From assembly GCA_037903355.1 (NCBI GenBank), contig JBAJFE010000038.1, forward strand, positions 2,170,001-2,234,000: a DNA stretch of 64,000 bases. The letters run 5' to 3'. The position numbers and the translations under genes were made by a program. Of the stretch, positions 1 through 11,700 are shown piece after piece (position 1 is the stretch's first letter; each line of letters starts with the position of its first letter). This stretch comes from Trichuris trichiura (Eukaryota > Nematoda > Enoplea > Trichinellida > Trichuridae). Under the pieces are notes generated by a model. That model saw nothing but the letters and a program-made list of their open reading frames with translations. It was not told the origin of the DNA and ran no database searches.

Positions 1-1052
1 GTGCAACGTGGCAGGTCACGACGCCAACGACTGCACTGCAGCCGAAGCCTGAACACACTCAGAAAACCGTCTATCGAGAAGACCACAATAGTTGTTTTTG
101 TTAGCTTAAGACCTCGGATTCCGTTCCAACAATGTATCCTAAATGAGCAACGTCAAAGAGAAAATGGTCTTTCTTGTTGTCGTTGAAAGTGTTCTGTAGC
201 TGTTTTTTTTGGTCTTCGCGACGGGTAATAAACGAGGCTGAGTTCTGAGAAAATGGCTTCACAATTATTTGTAACAAATAAATGGTTAAATTTACAACAA
301 TAGTTGCCAGCGAGTGGCATTTTCTACCTCAATGTGCAGGCATACTGTATTTAATCATCGGAAGCTTAGGTACAACGAAGTCTGTTTTCGTTCATTTTCA
401 GTTTTTACGATTTTACGCATGATCAATCTTGTATATACATAAACTTAACTTTCTATGAACTGTCTAGGCTCGCAAGCGTTGTTCCTGTTCTTCTTCTGCT
501 CTTGAAATGTAATATTTAAGCATACCTATTGATGCTCAGCGCCTCTGATGCAACTTTTTCACGAGTTGATAAAACTTAGTCCTATTTCACAAGTGGACAA
601 TTTAACGGTTTGAAGTTTTCATTTTCCGTGTGAATAAGTGATGTACGTTGGCGTGCCTTTATCTAGTTCTTATTGTGATTCCTAGAGCGTGTAATGAACG
701 TCCTTTCAATATTGCGATCAATTGTAGGAGTGCCGTCTAGAATTAAAAATTCAACGTAAACATAAGTTTCCAGCTTAACAGCAGAGCTGTTAAGGTAAAT
801 TGAGATAATAGTCTTGCACTTTCGTTCGCATCTGTTTTAGGTTCTTTACGCCAGGTTGTATCCTGAGTGGGCTGCGTAAAGTCTATGGTTGGAAGGTTCA
901 CTTCGATTCGTGCATTGGTCTCCCCCGATTTACGAGATAAAAAAGCAAGCCGTTGGAGTCAAGAAGTTAAATGCTTGAACTTACTGGTCCGTTTTCCGTT
1001 CGAAGCAAAAAATTAAATTTTACCAATGCCAAACAAGTTAATTTTACGTAGT
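1..1052. other. No recognisable gene at left edge
   Basis: A short open frame (1-186) runs in from the left edge, but it starts with GTG, is low in complexity and resembles nothing I know. The rest is AT-rich, stop-dense sequence. It could be an intron or flank of a gene lying outside the window. Confidence 0.4.
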
Positions 1053-1064
1053 AATTTATCGTTG

Positions 1065-1306
1065 AATACGTGTTGGGTTCACAAATTTTCATAATACAAG
1101 CTATTTACGGTAAGAACAGTTTTTTAAAAAGGGCTTTGCTGTCGGAGTTTTTGCGTCCACTTTCGACCCGTCTTCGATGGTGAGAGCTGATGAACGTTTT
1201 TCGTCAGTTTCTACTGCTGAAGAGGGTTCAAAGGTGGGCGCAAAATATCCGAGAGCCAAATCACTTTTTAAAAAACTGTTCTTACCGTAAATAATTTATA
1301 TGAAGG
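1065..1306. mobile_element. Short hairpin retro-insert, degenerate hammerhead-like centre
   Basis: A 242-bp insertion flanked by the exact 12-bp direct repeat AATTTATCGTTG (1053-1064 and 1307-1318). Inside, long inverted arms built on ACGGTAAGAACAG and its complement (about 1105-1140 and 1262-1292) enclose a centre with eroded pieces of the family motif (CTGAAGA, GGGTC). Duplications of 12-16 bp suggest target-primed reverse transcription rather than a DNA transposon. The hammerhead core is too degraded here to be active. Confidence 0.7.
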
Positions 1307-1532
1307 AATTTATCGTTGTAAGAAAATCATGTGCAAATTGTCTTTATTTGCTTTCCCAAACAGAATACGGATAAAAAAGCCAACACAACAGTCTAGTGTC
1401 CCGTCCCTCGCTAGCCCAGTTCTGCCAACTTCTGGTAGTTTCCTCTCATGTTACGCAGAATTCAATCTAAGCATGAACTGTCTGATAGCAAAGAGGCATA
1501 ACTGCATTTTGAATTGCACAGCTTGTTTGTCT

Positions 1533-1861
1533 TGGTTGTAAGGTCTTCTACGGCTTTTCCCGTTTTTTTCGTTGTGCTTTTATCTGTAGTTAAACTAAAA
1601 CAACTGCTCTACCAACGGATGGATGAGCCGTTATTAAGAAAATGTACAGATATCAACGGCCTCAACTTTTTAATGTTCAAAGCTTTCGGAACGCTCTAGT
1701 TCCGTCGTCAGTGAGGTGATGGAGGTGGTTCCTCCATCCGTTGGTAGAGCAGTTGTTTTAGTTTAATTACAGATAAAAGCACAAGGAAAAAAACGGGAAA
1801 AGCCGTAGAAGACCTTACAACCATGAAAATACAGCCCGTTACAAAACACCCAGTTTTCAAG
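1533..1861 (-). mobile_element. Hammerhead-like hairpin retro-insert (Penelope-related subfamily)
   Basis: A 329-bp insertion bounded by the 13-bp duplication AGCTTGTTTGTCT (1520-1532 and 1862-1874). Two long inverted arms around GCTCTACCAACGGATGG flank a core on the minus strand (1682-1711): CTGACGA, stem GGAAC/GTTCC, then GAAAGC. The arm sequence CTACCAACGGATGGATGAG also occurs at the end of the Penelope-like element at 12.5 kb, tying the two together. The copy at 20,374-20,733 is nearly identical. Confidence 0.85.
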
Positions 1862-1874
1862 AGCTTGTTTGTCT

Positions 1875-2100
1875 GTGGAAAAGATGATGAACAAGGCTTT
1901 CGGAGACAACGTGTTCGACAGTCACCAATATTACATGGACAAAGTGAAGACGCAACAAAGCAAATTTTTTCGTAGTGCCAAAAATATCGACTGCCTATCA
2001 ATCAGTCGTGGATATGATGCACTCACTTATCGAAGCAGATTCCTGCATAGCAGCAAAGTATGCAGAAACTGCGGTTGGAAGACGCGGACATAGGGATAAT
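1875..2100 (+). other. Short coding-like stretch, unidentified
   Basis: Immediately after the insertion at 1533-1861, overlapping open frames run to about 2,093. The longest starts with a non-ATG codon and ends in a Cys-x-x-Cys-containing tail. Another frame reads smoothly through a histidine- and alanine-containing stretch. No family was recognised. It may be an exon fragment or an old transposon piece. Confidence 0.2.
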
Positions 2101-2823
2101 GAGATGGATTTGCACGCTAAGCATTGTTAAGAAAATACGAAAAGTCCAATTAAGATTTAAGCTCGCGGTTTCGTTTAAAATTTACTATTAAACGCTGGCA
2201 AGACAAAGGGCTTTGTTGTCATCTATAACCTAGGTAAAACGCAATTTCGCCGATGCAACAATCTTTCAGAAATAAATGAACTTCTGGAGTTTGCAATATC
2301 AGAGCGAGAACTGTCGATGTTTCTTACTTGTTGTATGAAATTTTAATATAATGCAGAAAGGTTAAACGCACTGCTTCTCGATGCAATTACCGAAGAGCGA
2401 AGGTGTTCTTGTTTCGGTCCTATTGTTCATTTCGTTATTTTTTACAGGGATAATGATTCAGCTAACTTCTAGGCGATATTTCTTTTCATATTGTTATATC
2501 AAATTGTGTTCTTCGTAGAAGGGGTCTGTTTGCCGAAGACTGCCTATAAAACAACGTAACTTTCAAGAGCAAAGCACGAACCGTTTTGAGCACGCCTCTG
2601 CCGTTCTGAGCAACAAGACGCGTTTTGCAGTGAATGGGATTAATTGTCATTTAAAAAGCTAATCAACGTACAGTTTATGGAATATGCGCACGCTGGAGTA
2701 GGGGCGCGTTGCTCTTGAAAGTACACAAGCGTCATTGAACGGATCGCTTCCGTAAAGAACATGCAAAGCGATACACGTTAAAACGTCGTCCGTAGTCGCC
2801 ATGAAGTAATAAAGTTCAAAATT

Positions 2824-3210
2824 TCATTTTTTGACTTCTTTTTTTGTACGGATTTTCTATGTCCCGTTGAAAAAAACTTTTATTAATAAACTGTCCGTAG
2901 CTTTCGGGTCCGAACTTGACCCGTCATCAGCGGTCTAAGGATTGACGTATGAATAAAGTGCACTAGTAACGTGCAAGGTGTATAGCTGTTTAAAGGCCCG
3001 TGTTTTAAAGTGGGCCTTGTAGTTCTTTTCTCTTTGTCTGTAAGCAGTTCGAGCGGGTGTATCCAATTTTAGTTGAGCGAGCAACAATTCGAGCGGGTTA
3101 CAATATTCGTCCATATTTCATTTATTTCCGCTCCTTAGACATAGAAAATCCGTACAAAAAGAAGCCAAAAAATGAAATTATTTGGTCCCGTACGAAGACA
3201 CTATATCTTC
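2824..3210 (-). mobile_element. Hammerhead-like retro-insert, 387 bp
   Basis: Flanked by the 13-bp duplication AAAGTTCAAAATT (2811-2823 and 3211-3223). Inverted arms (about 2824-2866 and 3137-3178) carry GTACGGATTTTCTATGTC and its complement. The minus strand holds a core at 2900-2930: CTGATGA, stem GGGTC/GACCC, then GAAAGC. Downstream on that strand is the family box AACGGGA followed by ATCCGTA. Confidence 0.85.
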
Positions 3211-3317
3211 AAAGTTCAAAATTAAGCGAATTGGATATCAGCTGTTCTATGGTGTACTGTTTCGTTTCAAACTTCCGCTTTCTCTCGTCGGAGCAGATTA
3301 AGCGAATAAAAGTTTCT

Positions 3318-3508
3318 CATATTGAAAATATCTTTGAAACTTTATCTTGTAACCACCACAAACTTCATTGGACCGCTGAAGACGGGTCGCGGCAGACCCG
3401 AAAGCTTCGGAAGGAAGAAAAAATCTTTTTATTTTACTTCTCAACGGAAGAGAATCCGTAATAAAGATATTTTCAATATGAAAACACACGCTCCCGTACA
3501 AAAGCATC
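3318..3508 (+). mobile_element. Hammerhead-like retro-insert, 191 bp
   Basis: Flanked by the 13-bp duplication AATAAAAGTTTCT (3305-3317 and 3509-3521), only about 100 bp from the previous insert. The plus strand carries CTGAAGA (3376-3382), stem GGGTC/GACCC and GAAAGC (3400-3405), then AACGG...ATCCGTAATAAAGAT. Its left end, CATATTGAAAATATCTTT, is the inverse of the sequence near its right end. The body arm is short, so this looks like a copy with a truncated 5' inverted arm. Confidence 0.85.
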
Positions 3509-3521
3509 AATAAAAGTTTCT

Positions 3522-5030
3522 AAGTTTTTTCTTCCATGGCTGCAGTATCCAATAAAGCTGACGAAGCAAAACGCTGCTTCTGAAAATTTAGTTCGATACG
3601 TCCCATTCAACGACAGAAAACTGTCTACTTTCAGTCGAAGCCGTGCAAGTGAAAAGCGTTGCTTTTGAGAGGTAATAAAATTTCGTTTACTATTTCTGCT
3701 CAGCGTTGTTCAACTTTCACCATAGCTCGTAGTGCAAGAAGTGAATTAACAACCTAACAGTCACACAGCTTGGAAGAAAGAGAAATTAATGACTACGTCA
3801 CGGAAATTTTATGAGCTATTTGTTTCTTTTACCATTAGTACATTTTCTCGAGCGTCTTTATCCTAACCGCAACCGAAGTAAATCCTTAAGTGAGCTGACA
3901 GCCAACGTTTTATCAGAGACAAAAATGCTGACGAACAGTCACCTGAAAATGGGTTGGAAATATGTGCTCAGCTAATTCCATAGCTATATACTGAATTCAA
4001 GTGTAGTATAGCGATTACAGAAGTTTGAAAAACTGCGCTCATATTTTCGCAAAATCAAAACAATTTATTCTAAAGAATTGACGTTTATCTCGCTTTGTTA
4101 TTAACTGCCTTTACAGTAGGACTAAGGTATTGGCTCAATGGCAGTTAAAATTTTAAAATTCGTTTTTCAAAAGTGTAATTTCATGTCGGAAAGGTTATCG
4201 GTGGAGTTTATGGAAATGACCAGTTTAGTCGCCAGCGTTAATGCCCGCTTAGCGGCCATTAATGCTGATGATTGAGCGGGACATTACTTTAAGCTTTCCA
4301 AGCTTTGAACGAATGCCACTTCGCGCAGCGTTATCATTCAGGTATTTTCAGGATCCACATGCTCAAATGGATGAAACAATTTCTTGCATATGAGCGGCCA
4401 ATTCGTCCATCTTGAGCGGAAGTTTGCACACATTCTGACACGAAAGTAATATTTACCATAGCTGCTGATGGTGAACAGCCGTGCCGCATTGTAGTTGATA
4501 AAGGCATTTTAAACAAAAAAAGTAGAAAAAGCAAGCAGCGATTAGCCAGTCTGCATCAACACGCGTGCATTTGGCCTTCGCTTTCGCTAATACGTTCAGG
4601 AAAGAGCAAAGAACCAATTGTTTGCTTTCGTGCTGACTGTTCATTCTCTTCATGTCTACACGCTTCCATAAACGTCGTGTAAGGAATAACAAAATCAACT
4701 AATCGTTCGTTAGTGGAGTCGGCAATTAGTTGCAATGATATGCAGAGCTCAAAGAAAAGCAATTCATTGAATGCATTTTCGTGCTTTTGGATAGATTAAC
4801 CAATAAAAGGTTGAAGTTTACCGAAAACTCTAAAGTGCAGAATTTGTTTGGACAGGAACTATCTAAACTGAACGTACAAGATACTGATTTTCACGTCATA
4901 GTTCACAGCGTTTGCTAAATAATGCAATGCGGGAGTGAAGCGTTTGAAGAATTGCGCGCTTCCGGTATCAGCGAACCAATAAGTTCAGCTTAGCTTAGGG
5001 TAATGGGTTAGCGGTGGCCGCCCAAAACCC
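3522..5030. other. No recognised gene
   Basis: AT-rich sequence with only short overlapping open frames. Between about 4,450 and 4,670 one plus-strand frame is open and basic, but no domain was recognised and it ends in stops. No tRNA or hammerhead-type repeat was seen. Confidence 0.35.
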
Positions 5031-5039
5031 GCGTACCTT

Positions 5040-5325
5040 GATGGGATAGTGACGTTCTACATCGAACTATGCGCGATGAATAATTCACGCTGTTATGTGT
5101 ATGCTGCAGAAGCCACGTGTATTGCTTTGCCAGAAGGTTTTAATCGGTTGCTTTATGCACGATGCGGTTACTGACAAGTTGAAGGTGCTAAAGTAAAGTG
5201 CACCTGTTTGTTGAACTTACCACGAGTGCAACAGATCGTAACAGTGCAACGGAAAGATGGTATACGGCGGCAAATCGATTTTGGCAATACGCCAGAGCCA
5301 CAACACACCTTAAATGACAAGCAGG
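5040..5325 (+). other. Possible upstream exons, unidentified
   Basis: Two stretches read like coding exons. The first (about 5,040-5,185) is open and uses balanced codons. The second (about 5,226-5,324) ends in CAG before a GTACATC donor-like site. They may be 5' exons of the DNMT3 gene immediately downstream, or the last exons of another gene. No domain is recognisable, so the assignment is a guess. Confidence 0.3.
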
Positions 5326-5745
5326 TACATCATATTCGTTTTTTCATCAAGGCCAGAAAGAGAACGTAGTTATCTGATTTCGAGTTGAAGTGACTACTTA
5401 GGGCGATTGATAAGTTGAGACCAGCGAAAGCAAACGATCTGGGTGACCGGGAGATGCGAAAGCCGAGCAGAATTCTTCCTGACCGGTTTCAATGGTCACT
5501 GCCAGCTGGCGAAAGAATAATCGAAATTTGCTCTTAGCGAATGGCGTTTTTGCAACGGCCTCTTTCGCAAACAGCGCGTCATGAATTCGACTGCTCGCGC
5601 ATGTCGGCAGCGCGCCTAAGCGACGTGCTATTCGGTGCCAGTCTTTTGAGCACCGTCGTTCCACTGCCTGTTTTCTGCGAGTTACTGCCCATTTCAGGCC
5701 GTCAGGGGCTATTTCTTATTGGCGGCAGTCGGTTGCTGGGTTCGA

Positions 5746-8700
5746 ATGGCTCCAGAGCGAGTCGCCTCTACCGGGACGGCGATGGCACGAAAGGCCCCCT
5801 CCAGCGGCGCTGTCAGCACCAACCGCAAGTGCCCTTTCGTAAGTGAGAACGACTTTGTCATTAGAAGAGCAAACGGGAACAGTTACAGAAAATTGGCGAC
5901 GTCGTCTGGGCTAGGTTGACAAATCGCTCCGTCTGGTGGCCCGGCATTGTCATTGACCCGCGTTCTTGCGGCTATGAATTGAGCGAAAGGGTATGGGTTC
6001 TATGGCTTGGCGACCAAAGGCTTTCCGACGTGAGTACCTTTATGTGAAAGCTCTATAACCGTCGATAGCTCTCAGGTTGAACCCTCACAAATGAAGTACA
6101 TTGTCGAGGATTTCAACGCCTGCTTTCGCAATCGTGGCTCGCCCAGCTACCATGATTCCGTTCGCATTGCTCTTGAGGTTTCGATACCTTTACCGTAACT
6201 TTGCTTGAATCCATAAATTTATAGCTTTTTTTCATGCAACTCGGTTTGAGCTGCCCAAACGATCCAGTGACCGAGGCTTTGTCCGGATTCTCTAATTCCT
6301 TGAATGAAACTATTCGTCGTGCGCTGGACAAAAGTGAATAAAGACAGAGCATTTGTAAACTCGAAACTTATTGTCGTTTAGACGATCATAAAACACTGCC
6401 CAGTTTTATTCAAGAACGTCTGGACGAGATTCTTAGCCAGGCCGACAAAGAGGAGGATGACCAAGGAACGGTGGATAGACTAGAGAGTATCCCGGTTCTT
6501 GAACCCGTCCGAAAAGATGATTGTCCCTCCACAATTATGCCCAAAAAACGATGTAAGCCTTTTTAAGCGTCACGTCGCTATTTTTGCAACGGTCACGATA
6601 GGCTGATAATTTTTTCTTGGTCAGGTACAAATCCAGATGAAATTTACGGGCGCTGTGTGCTTTGTTCTTCACCCGAGAACGAGGGTTCACCGCTTAGCGA
6701 TCATCCTTTCTTTTTTGCAAAGCTTTGCGAAAACTGCCAAGTTGGAAAGATTGATGTTGGATTTGTTTCTTTCTTTGCTATCGTTCTTGTTTCATTGAAG
6801 AGGCCGTACAAAGAAACGTATTTTGTCGTTGATCAGGACGGCAAGAAAGAGTTTTGTGCTCTTTGCGGTTCCACTGGCGTGCTAGTTGTTTGCGAAAGTC
6901 CCAATTGTTCCAAGTAAGGGATTCCAAGCCCAAATTGAACTGTTCTTTTACCGACCAGGAGTGCATTTCTTAGCGTGTACTGTACCGACTGCATTTCCAC
7001 TTTTGGATACAGTGATCTCCTGAAAGAAGTAATTTGCAATATATGCAATATCTGAAAAGAAATTGCGTGTCAAGCTTTTACTTTCAGGTCCTCAGGTCCG
7101 ATCCATGGCATTGTTTCAACTGCTCAAAGAAGCAGCTGGGTATTCTCGTTGTTCGACCAAACTGGGAGCAAAGCCTGTTTGCCCTATTCAACACGGTTCA
7201 CATTAGCGACGTATTTCGATAAAGGATAAAATTAGGCAGTTTCTACCGGTGGCACCATTTAGGACATTGACTTAACTCTGATCCCGGAGGAGAAGCAGCC
7301 AATTAGGGTGCTTTCTTTGTTCGATGGACTGGCGACGGGTAAGTAACGAAAAGTAGTTGCTTTACGACGAAACATTGGAGTGCTTGTCTTGCTGACAGCA
7401 TTGAAATCGTCTACCTTTGCAGGCAAAGTTATACTGGACCTGCTCGGTTTGCAAATTGAAAGGTACTACTGTTGCGAAATCGACCCGGATGCAATGCTTG
7501 TTTCCCGAGTGAATCATCCGATGAATGTGGAATTTCTTGGTGACGTACGCGAGCTATCGCTAGCAAAAGTGAGTAGGGGGTAATTCAATTTCTTTACTGA
7601 CCTTAAAATGGCCATAGGCATGAACTATTTTCCGAAAATGGAATCGAATGCATTTTCTTTCACTTAACGTATGTTCACAAGTTTGTCTTTAATTTAAACT
7701 TCGTTCAACTAGAGACAGACGAGCAAACAGCAGACTGCGTGACCAAGTTTTTGCTTTTCAGCTATGGAAGTAGAAATTACGAAAAATTAGGCAGGAGGAA
7801 CTTTGGGCATCATTCTGCGGGCCTTTTGTTGTTTTAAAATTCTTTGCCCTTTCGTGTTGCTTGATGATGATCACAGGAATGCCACATTTGCGCTTCATAA
7901 TATGTAGGTTTTTTTTATTTGCGATGAATCTCGTTTTACGAAACGAAGTTTTTATTGATGCCAGAGCTTTCGGGTCTTGGCCTCCACTCGTCGCCAGCGG
8001 TCAAATTTCGCCTTAGTTGAGCTTGGAGAAAACAGTTGCTGTGGTTTCCCAAAAACTATTTAGACTGTCCATTTTGCTGGGAAATTATGGTCGAACGTTG
8101 ACACTGAAAGACGTAATACTTGCTCAGCCTTTACCGAAGCTGGCCGCACTTTTTACAAAAAGTAGTTTTATTGGCATTGATACAGAAAAGGCTTACTTTC
8201 TGAACAGTTATTTACAAAATAGCCATTCTGGTTCCCAAAACAATCTGTATTTATTAGATTGTGACTCATTATGCAACTTTAAGTGTATGTTTACGTTTTC
8301 ATGCCTCTAGCAGTTGTAGTGGTGCGATAAGCAATTTCACCAATGACCTGCTAATTCCGCTAGTAGAACGTCGTAAAGGTCAGCATTCAGTTGGTCTAAT
8401 GTGCTTGACCTTATTCTGTATGCGACATTACTTCATCTTAATTTCTGCATCACTTTATTGTTAAACAATAAGACATACTTTCATACGTTCAGGACCTGCT
8501 CTTGTTCCGTCATCTGCGTTGTTAGGGAGGGTGACAAGAGCGCCATGTAACATCGCTAACTGTGGAACAAGAGCTGTTTCGAGACGTTTAGAAATTTGTC
8601 CTGTACTTTCTTTAGCAATTTGCTCATCCATTCGTTGGTAGAGCGTTTCTGTAATTCAATCGCAGACATCAGCGGCTATGGAAGAGGGCCGCGGCTGAAG

Positions 8701-11700
8701 AACATTGTGAGAATGCGCATCCCTATTACACGGCATGCACTGTTCGGCAGAATAAGAATTTAAAGCAGTGCGTACGGTTAATAGACTGATCTCTATTGTT
8801 TGGCTGCTGCTGTATTTCTCGGAATAAAGCGATTAGGAATCTGTGGTGGTTCTCATATGCAAAGGCCAACCGAGTGTGATGTCGATAGCTTATTGTTACT
8901 AGCGTATTTCCAGGGTCACCAACAGCAACAGTAATGTTATTCTATTTCGCACTCTAAAGGGCGTGAAACTTCATTTAGTTCTGGAAGGAACACTGGTCAC
9001 GTTTTTTGCGTACAGACTCTTGGACTTGTTAGGGTGTATGGAATTTTCAAGTGATTTAAAAAACGCTAAAACGAATTGATCGCGAGCGAAATTTAAGTTG
9101 AAGACGAGGCGCAGTGCTTTGTCGGTACTCTTTGAACTATTACTAAATGCGTAGGGCCCGCTCGAGAAGAGTGAGCATTCTTATCTTATGGATAGTTTGA
9201 AGCAAGTTTTGACTATTATCTTGGATTTACTAGCGGTAGTTTGTTTTTTCTAGTCTGAAATTTTTCCCGCAGGAGAAGAAAATGCTTTTCATCCTTTCTT
9301 CGACCTTGAAGAGTCCCTGGCCTTTTGATCATCAACACAGTGCCTTAAGCCATCGAGCTAAAAGTAGTCTCTGATTCCGCCTCAGGTTCTTGGTAAATCT
9401 TCAGAAGAATGGATACATAACAGAGCTTGGTTTCCATGGTTGTTCTTCAGTAAGCATGTAACCTTGAGGGAAAGTTTGCTCATCTCAGCTTGTTCACTAG
9501 CAATATAATGCTAAATTTCCTAAGTGCGAGAGAATGGAGCTTTCAAAACTACCTTATTCTTCTCTCGGCACAGTACAGGTAATGGTCCACTTGCATTTGT
9601 CCTTGTTTTTTACATGAGAAATGGCAAGGTTCCTTGTCTTCGTTATTAGTCGCATGAGGGCCAAGGACAAATACACGTTCGCTGTTATTTGTCATGTTGA
9701 TGGAGTCGGTAAATCCTGAATACTTATTTCGAACGTTTGCTGTAAATTATTTTTTGTTCGTCGAGCAGCCGATAGTATTTTCTCTCTCTCGTGATTACAG
9801 TTTTTCCTGAATAAAATAAACCTGGACTAAGTTGCTTCTTAAAGTAGGGAAATCCACTTTCCGTTGTAAAACATTCCGTATTCAACAATAATGCGTGGCG
9901 AAGCACCACGGATCGGCGGTTTTCCGATAAAACTCAGCAGTGCATGCTTTTTTATGTGTGTGACTTGCTTTTGCATTGGCAGTTTCACTTCAGAAGCCCA
10001 CAGTTTACAGAAGCCACGAAAAATTAATGAACATATAAGGAGCGTTATTATGCATTGTGTAACTGTGTGGTCAGCCAAAAGAAGGATGTTTATTGTTGGA
10101 GCACAGCGTGTCTTTCCTAACTTTTCAATAGGATTCTACCAAATATGCGAATTCTTTATTTTAATAAATCATTATAAATTTAAGACTTGTCCGACTTCCT
10201 CTGTTCGATTGGATCTATAGGAGGTATCAAATAGTCGCTAAACAAAGCTTGGTGAAGATGAAGACTTCATTTCAACGTTATTTCGTAATTGCAGTCTTAA
10301 GCGTGACATTTTCCTAGCATAGGAAAACTTCTTAAGGCGACGGTTCTTTTGCGGTGTGCTATTAATTTTTCCATTTATTTTTGCCTTTCCTGTAGCTTTG
10401 AATTGACGATAATGTCGCCTTCCATTGAGAGGATCTGCCATTGGAAATCTGTAGGATGTCAACCTTTAATTTTCGCTTCTTGCTTAATTTTGACCTAAAT
10501 TCCAAGGCGCGCACACGTTGACATAAAGAAGTTTTCAATTTTCTCAACGGAAGCCAACTTTTCTTTGCACGTATTAGGAGCGATTGCGTTTCTCACCATT
10601 GACTTTTCCCCTTCGTCGAGCATGATGAGCAGCGCATGTCAGTTTGCGCCGGATATATTGACATTGGTATTAATTCAAGTGTCTGGTATTGATCCATTTT
10701 GGCTTCTTTGTGATTAGCCATGTTTTTCCGTTATTCTTCTGTCTTTCGGCAGCCAAGTGGACGCCATCTTAACTTTATGTGCTTTTAAGGAAAGTCGAAT
10801 TCCGCCGACGTAAGGAAGTAATCGGTTCAAAATGCTGCCGTTTTCCATGTAATTTTTCACGTGAATTGACCAGTTCTGACCATTGTTCAACGAGAAGGAA
10901 ATGTAATGCGTTGAACTAATTACGTTTCTTAGTGAAAACTATAATGCAGCCAATAAAGCTCACGGAGAAGCCGTTTTCTACACGCTCGTAAAAATATCGA
11001 AGGATAGATAAGCGTTATTCCATGCCAGATCATTCCAAAGGTTTTGTGTGTATGGTCCTTTTGTTTTATCGCTTTCCTCACCAACGTTATTTGTATGTCG
11101 CCATGCATTTTTTTGGTTAACCTCTTTCTTCTCTGTGCGCGGCTCATGCCCTTTCCTTAAAGAGAAGTCTGCAAAGTAAGGCATCGAAAGAGATACGGCC
11201 TATTCGTTAAAAATTCATGGCTGACATTTTTTCCTTCCCTAGCGTGACGTCCATAGGGATCGGGGAAGTAAGCGAAAAACTATATAGTGGGCACGCTGTT
11301 CGCGTTGATAAATGATTGTTTCAGTCATTTTTTGATATGTTGCAACATTTTTATCCAGCGACGTGCTTGCACTGTTGGCAGGCTGCAATTGATTAGTTGC
11401 TGCCCTGCCACGTTTCAGACGAAAAACGAAAGTGCGCTTTGCCTATTCATTGGTAAAGTGAAGGCGAGGCTGGTATTTGACGCAGTAGATTCTTATCACG
11501 TTATCCACCAGGCAAAACGCGAATTCCGTCTCGGTTGATGCCGAGGCTGACTTTAATGCTAGGTAAATCTTAGCCTGCTGCTGTTTCCTTACATACGTAA
11601 ATTTCCACAGTGCATCAATCTTCGCCCTAATGGTTTACTTGGGTTAAGTCGAACAAGTATTGAAAGCGGGAATGTTTTCACCGAAATGGTTTCAATTCTG

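Noticed and set aside
2560..2725. Inverted 14-mer ACTTTCAAGAGCAA, about 150 bp apart
   Set aside because: It resembles MITE ends, but no target duplication was found and the interior has no other match; left as chance or a very old element.
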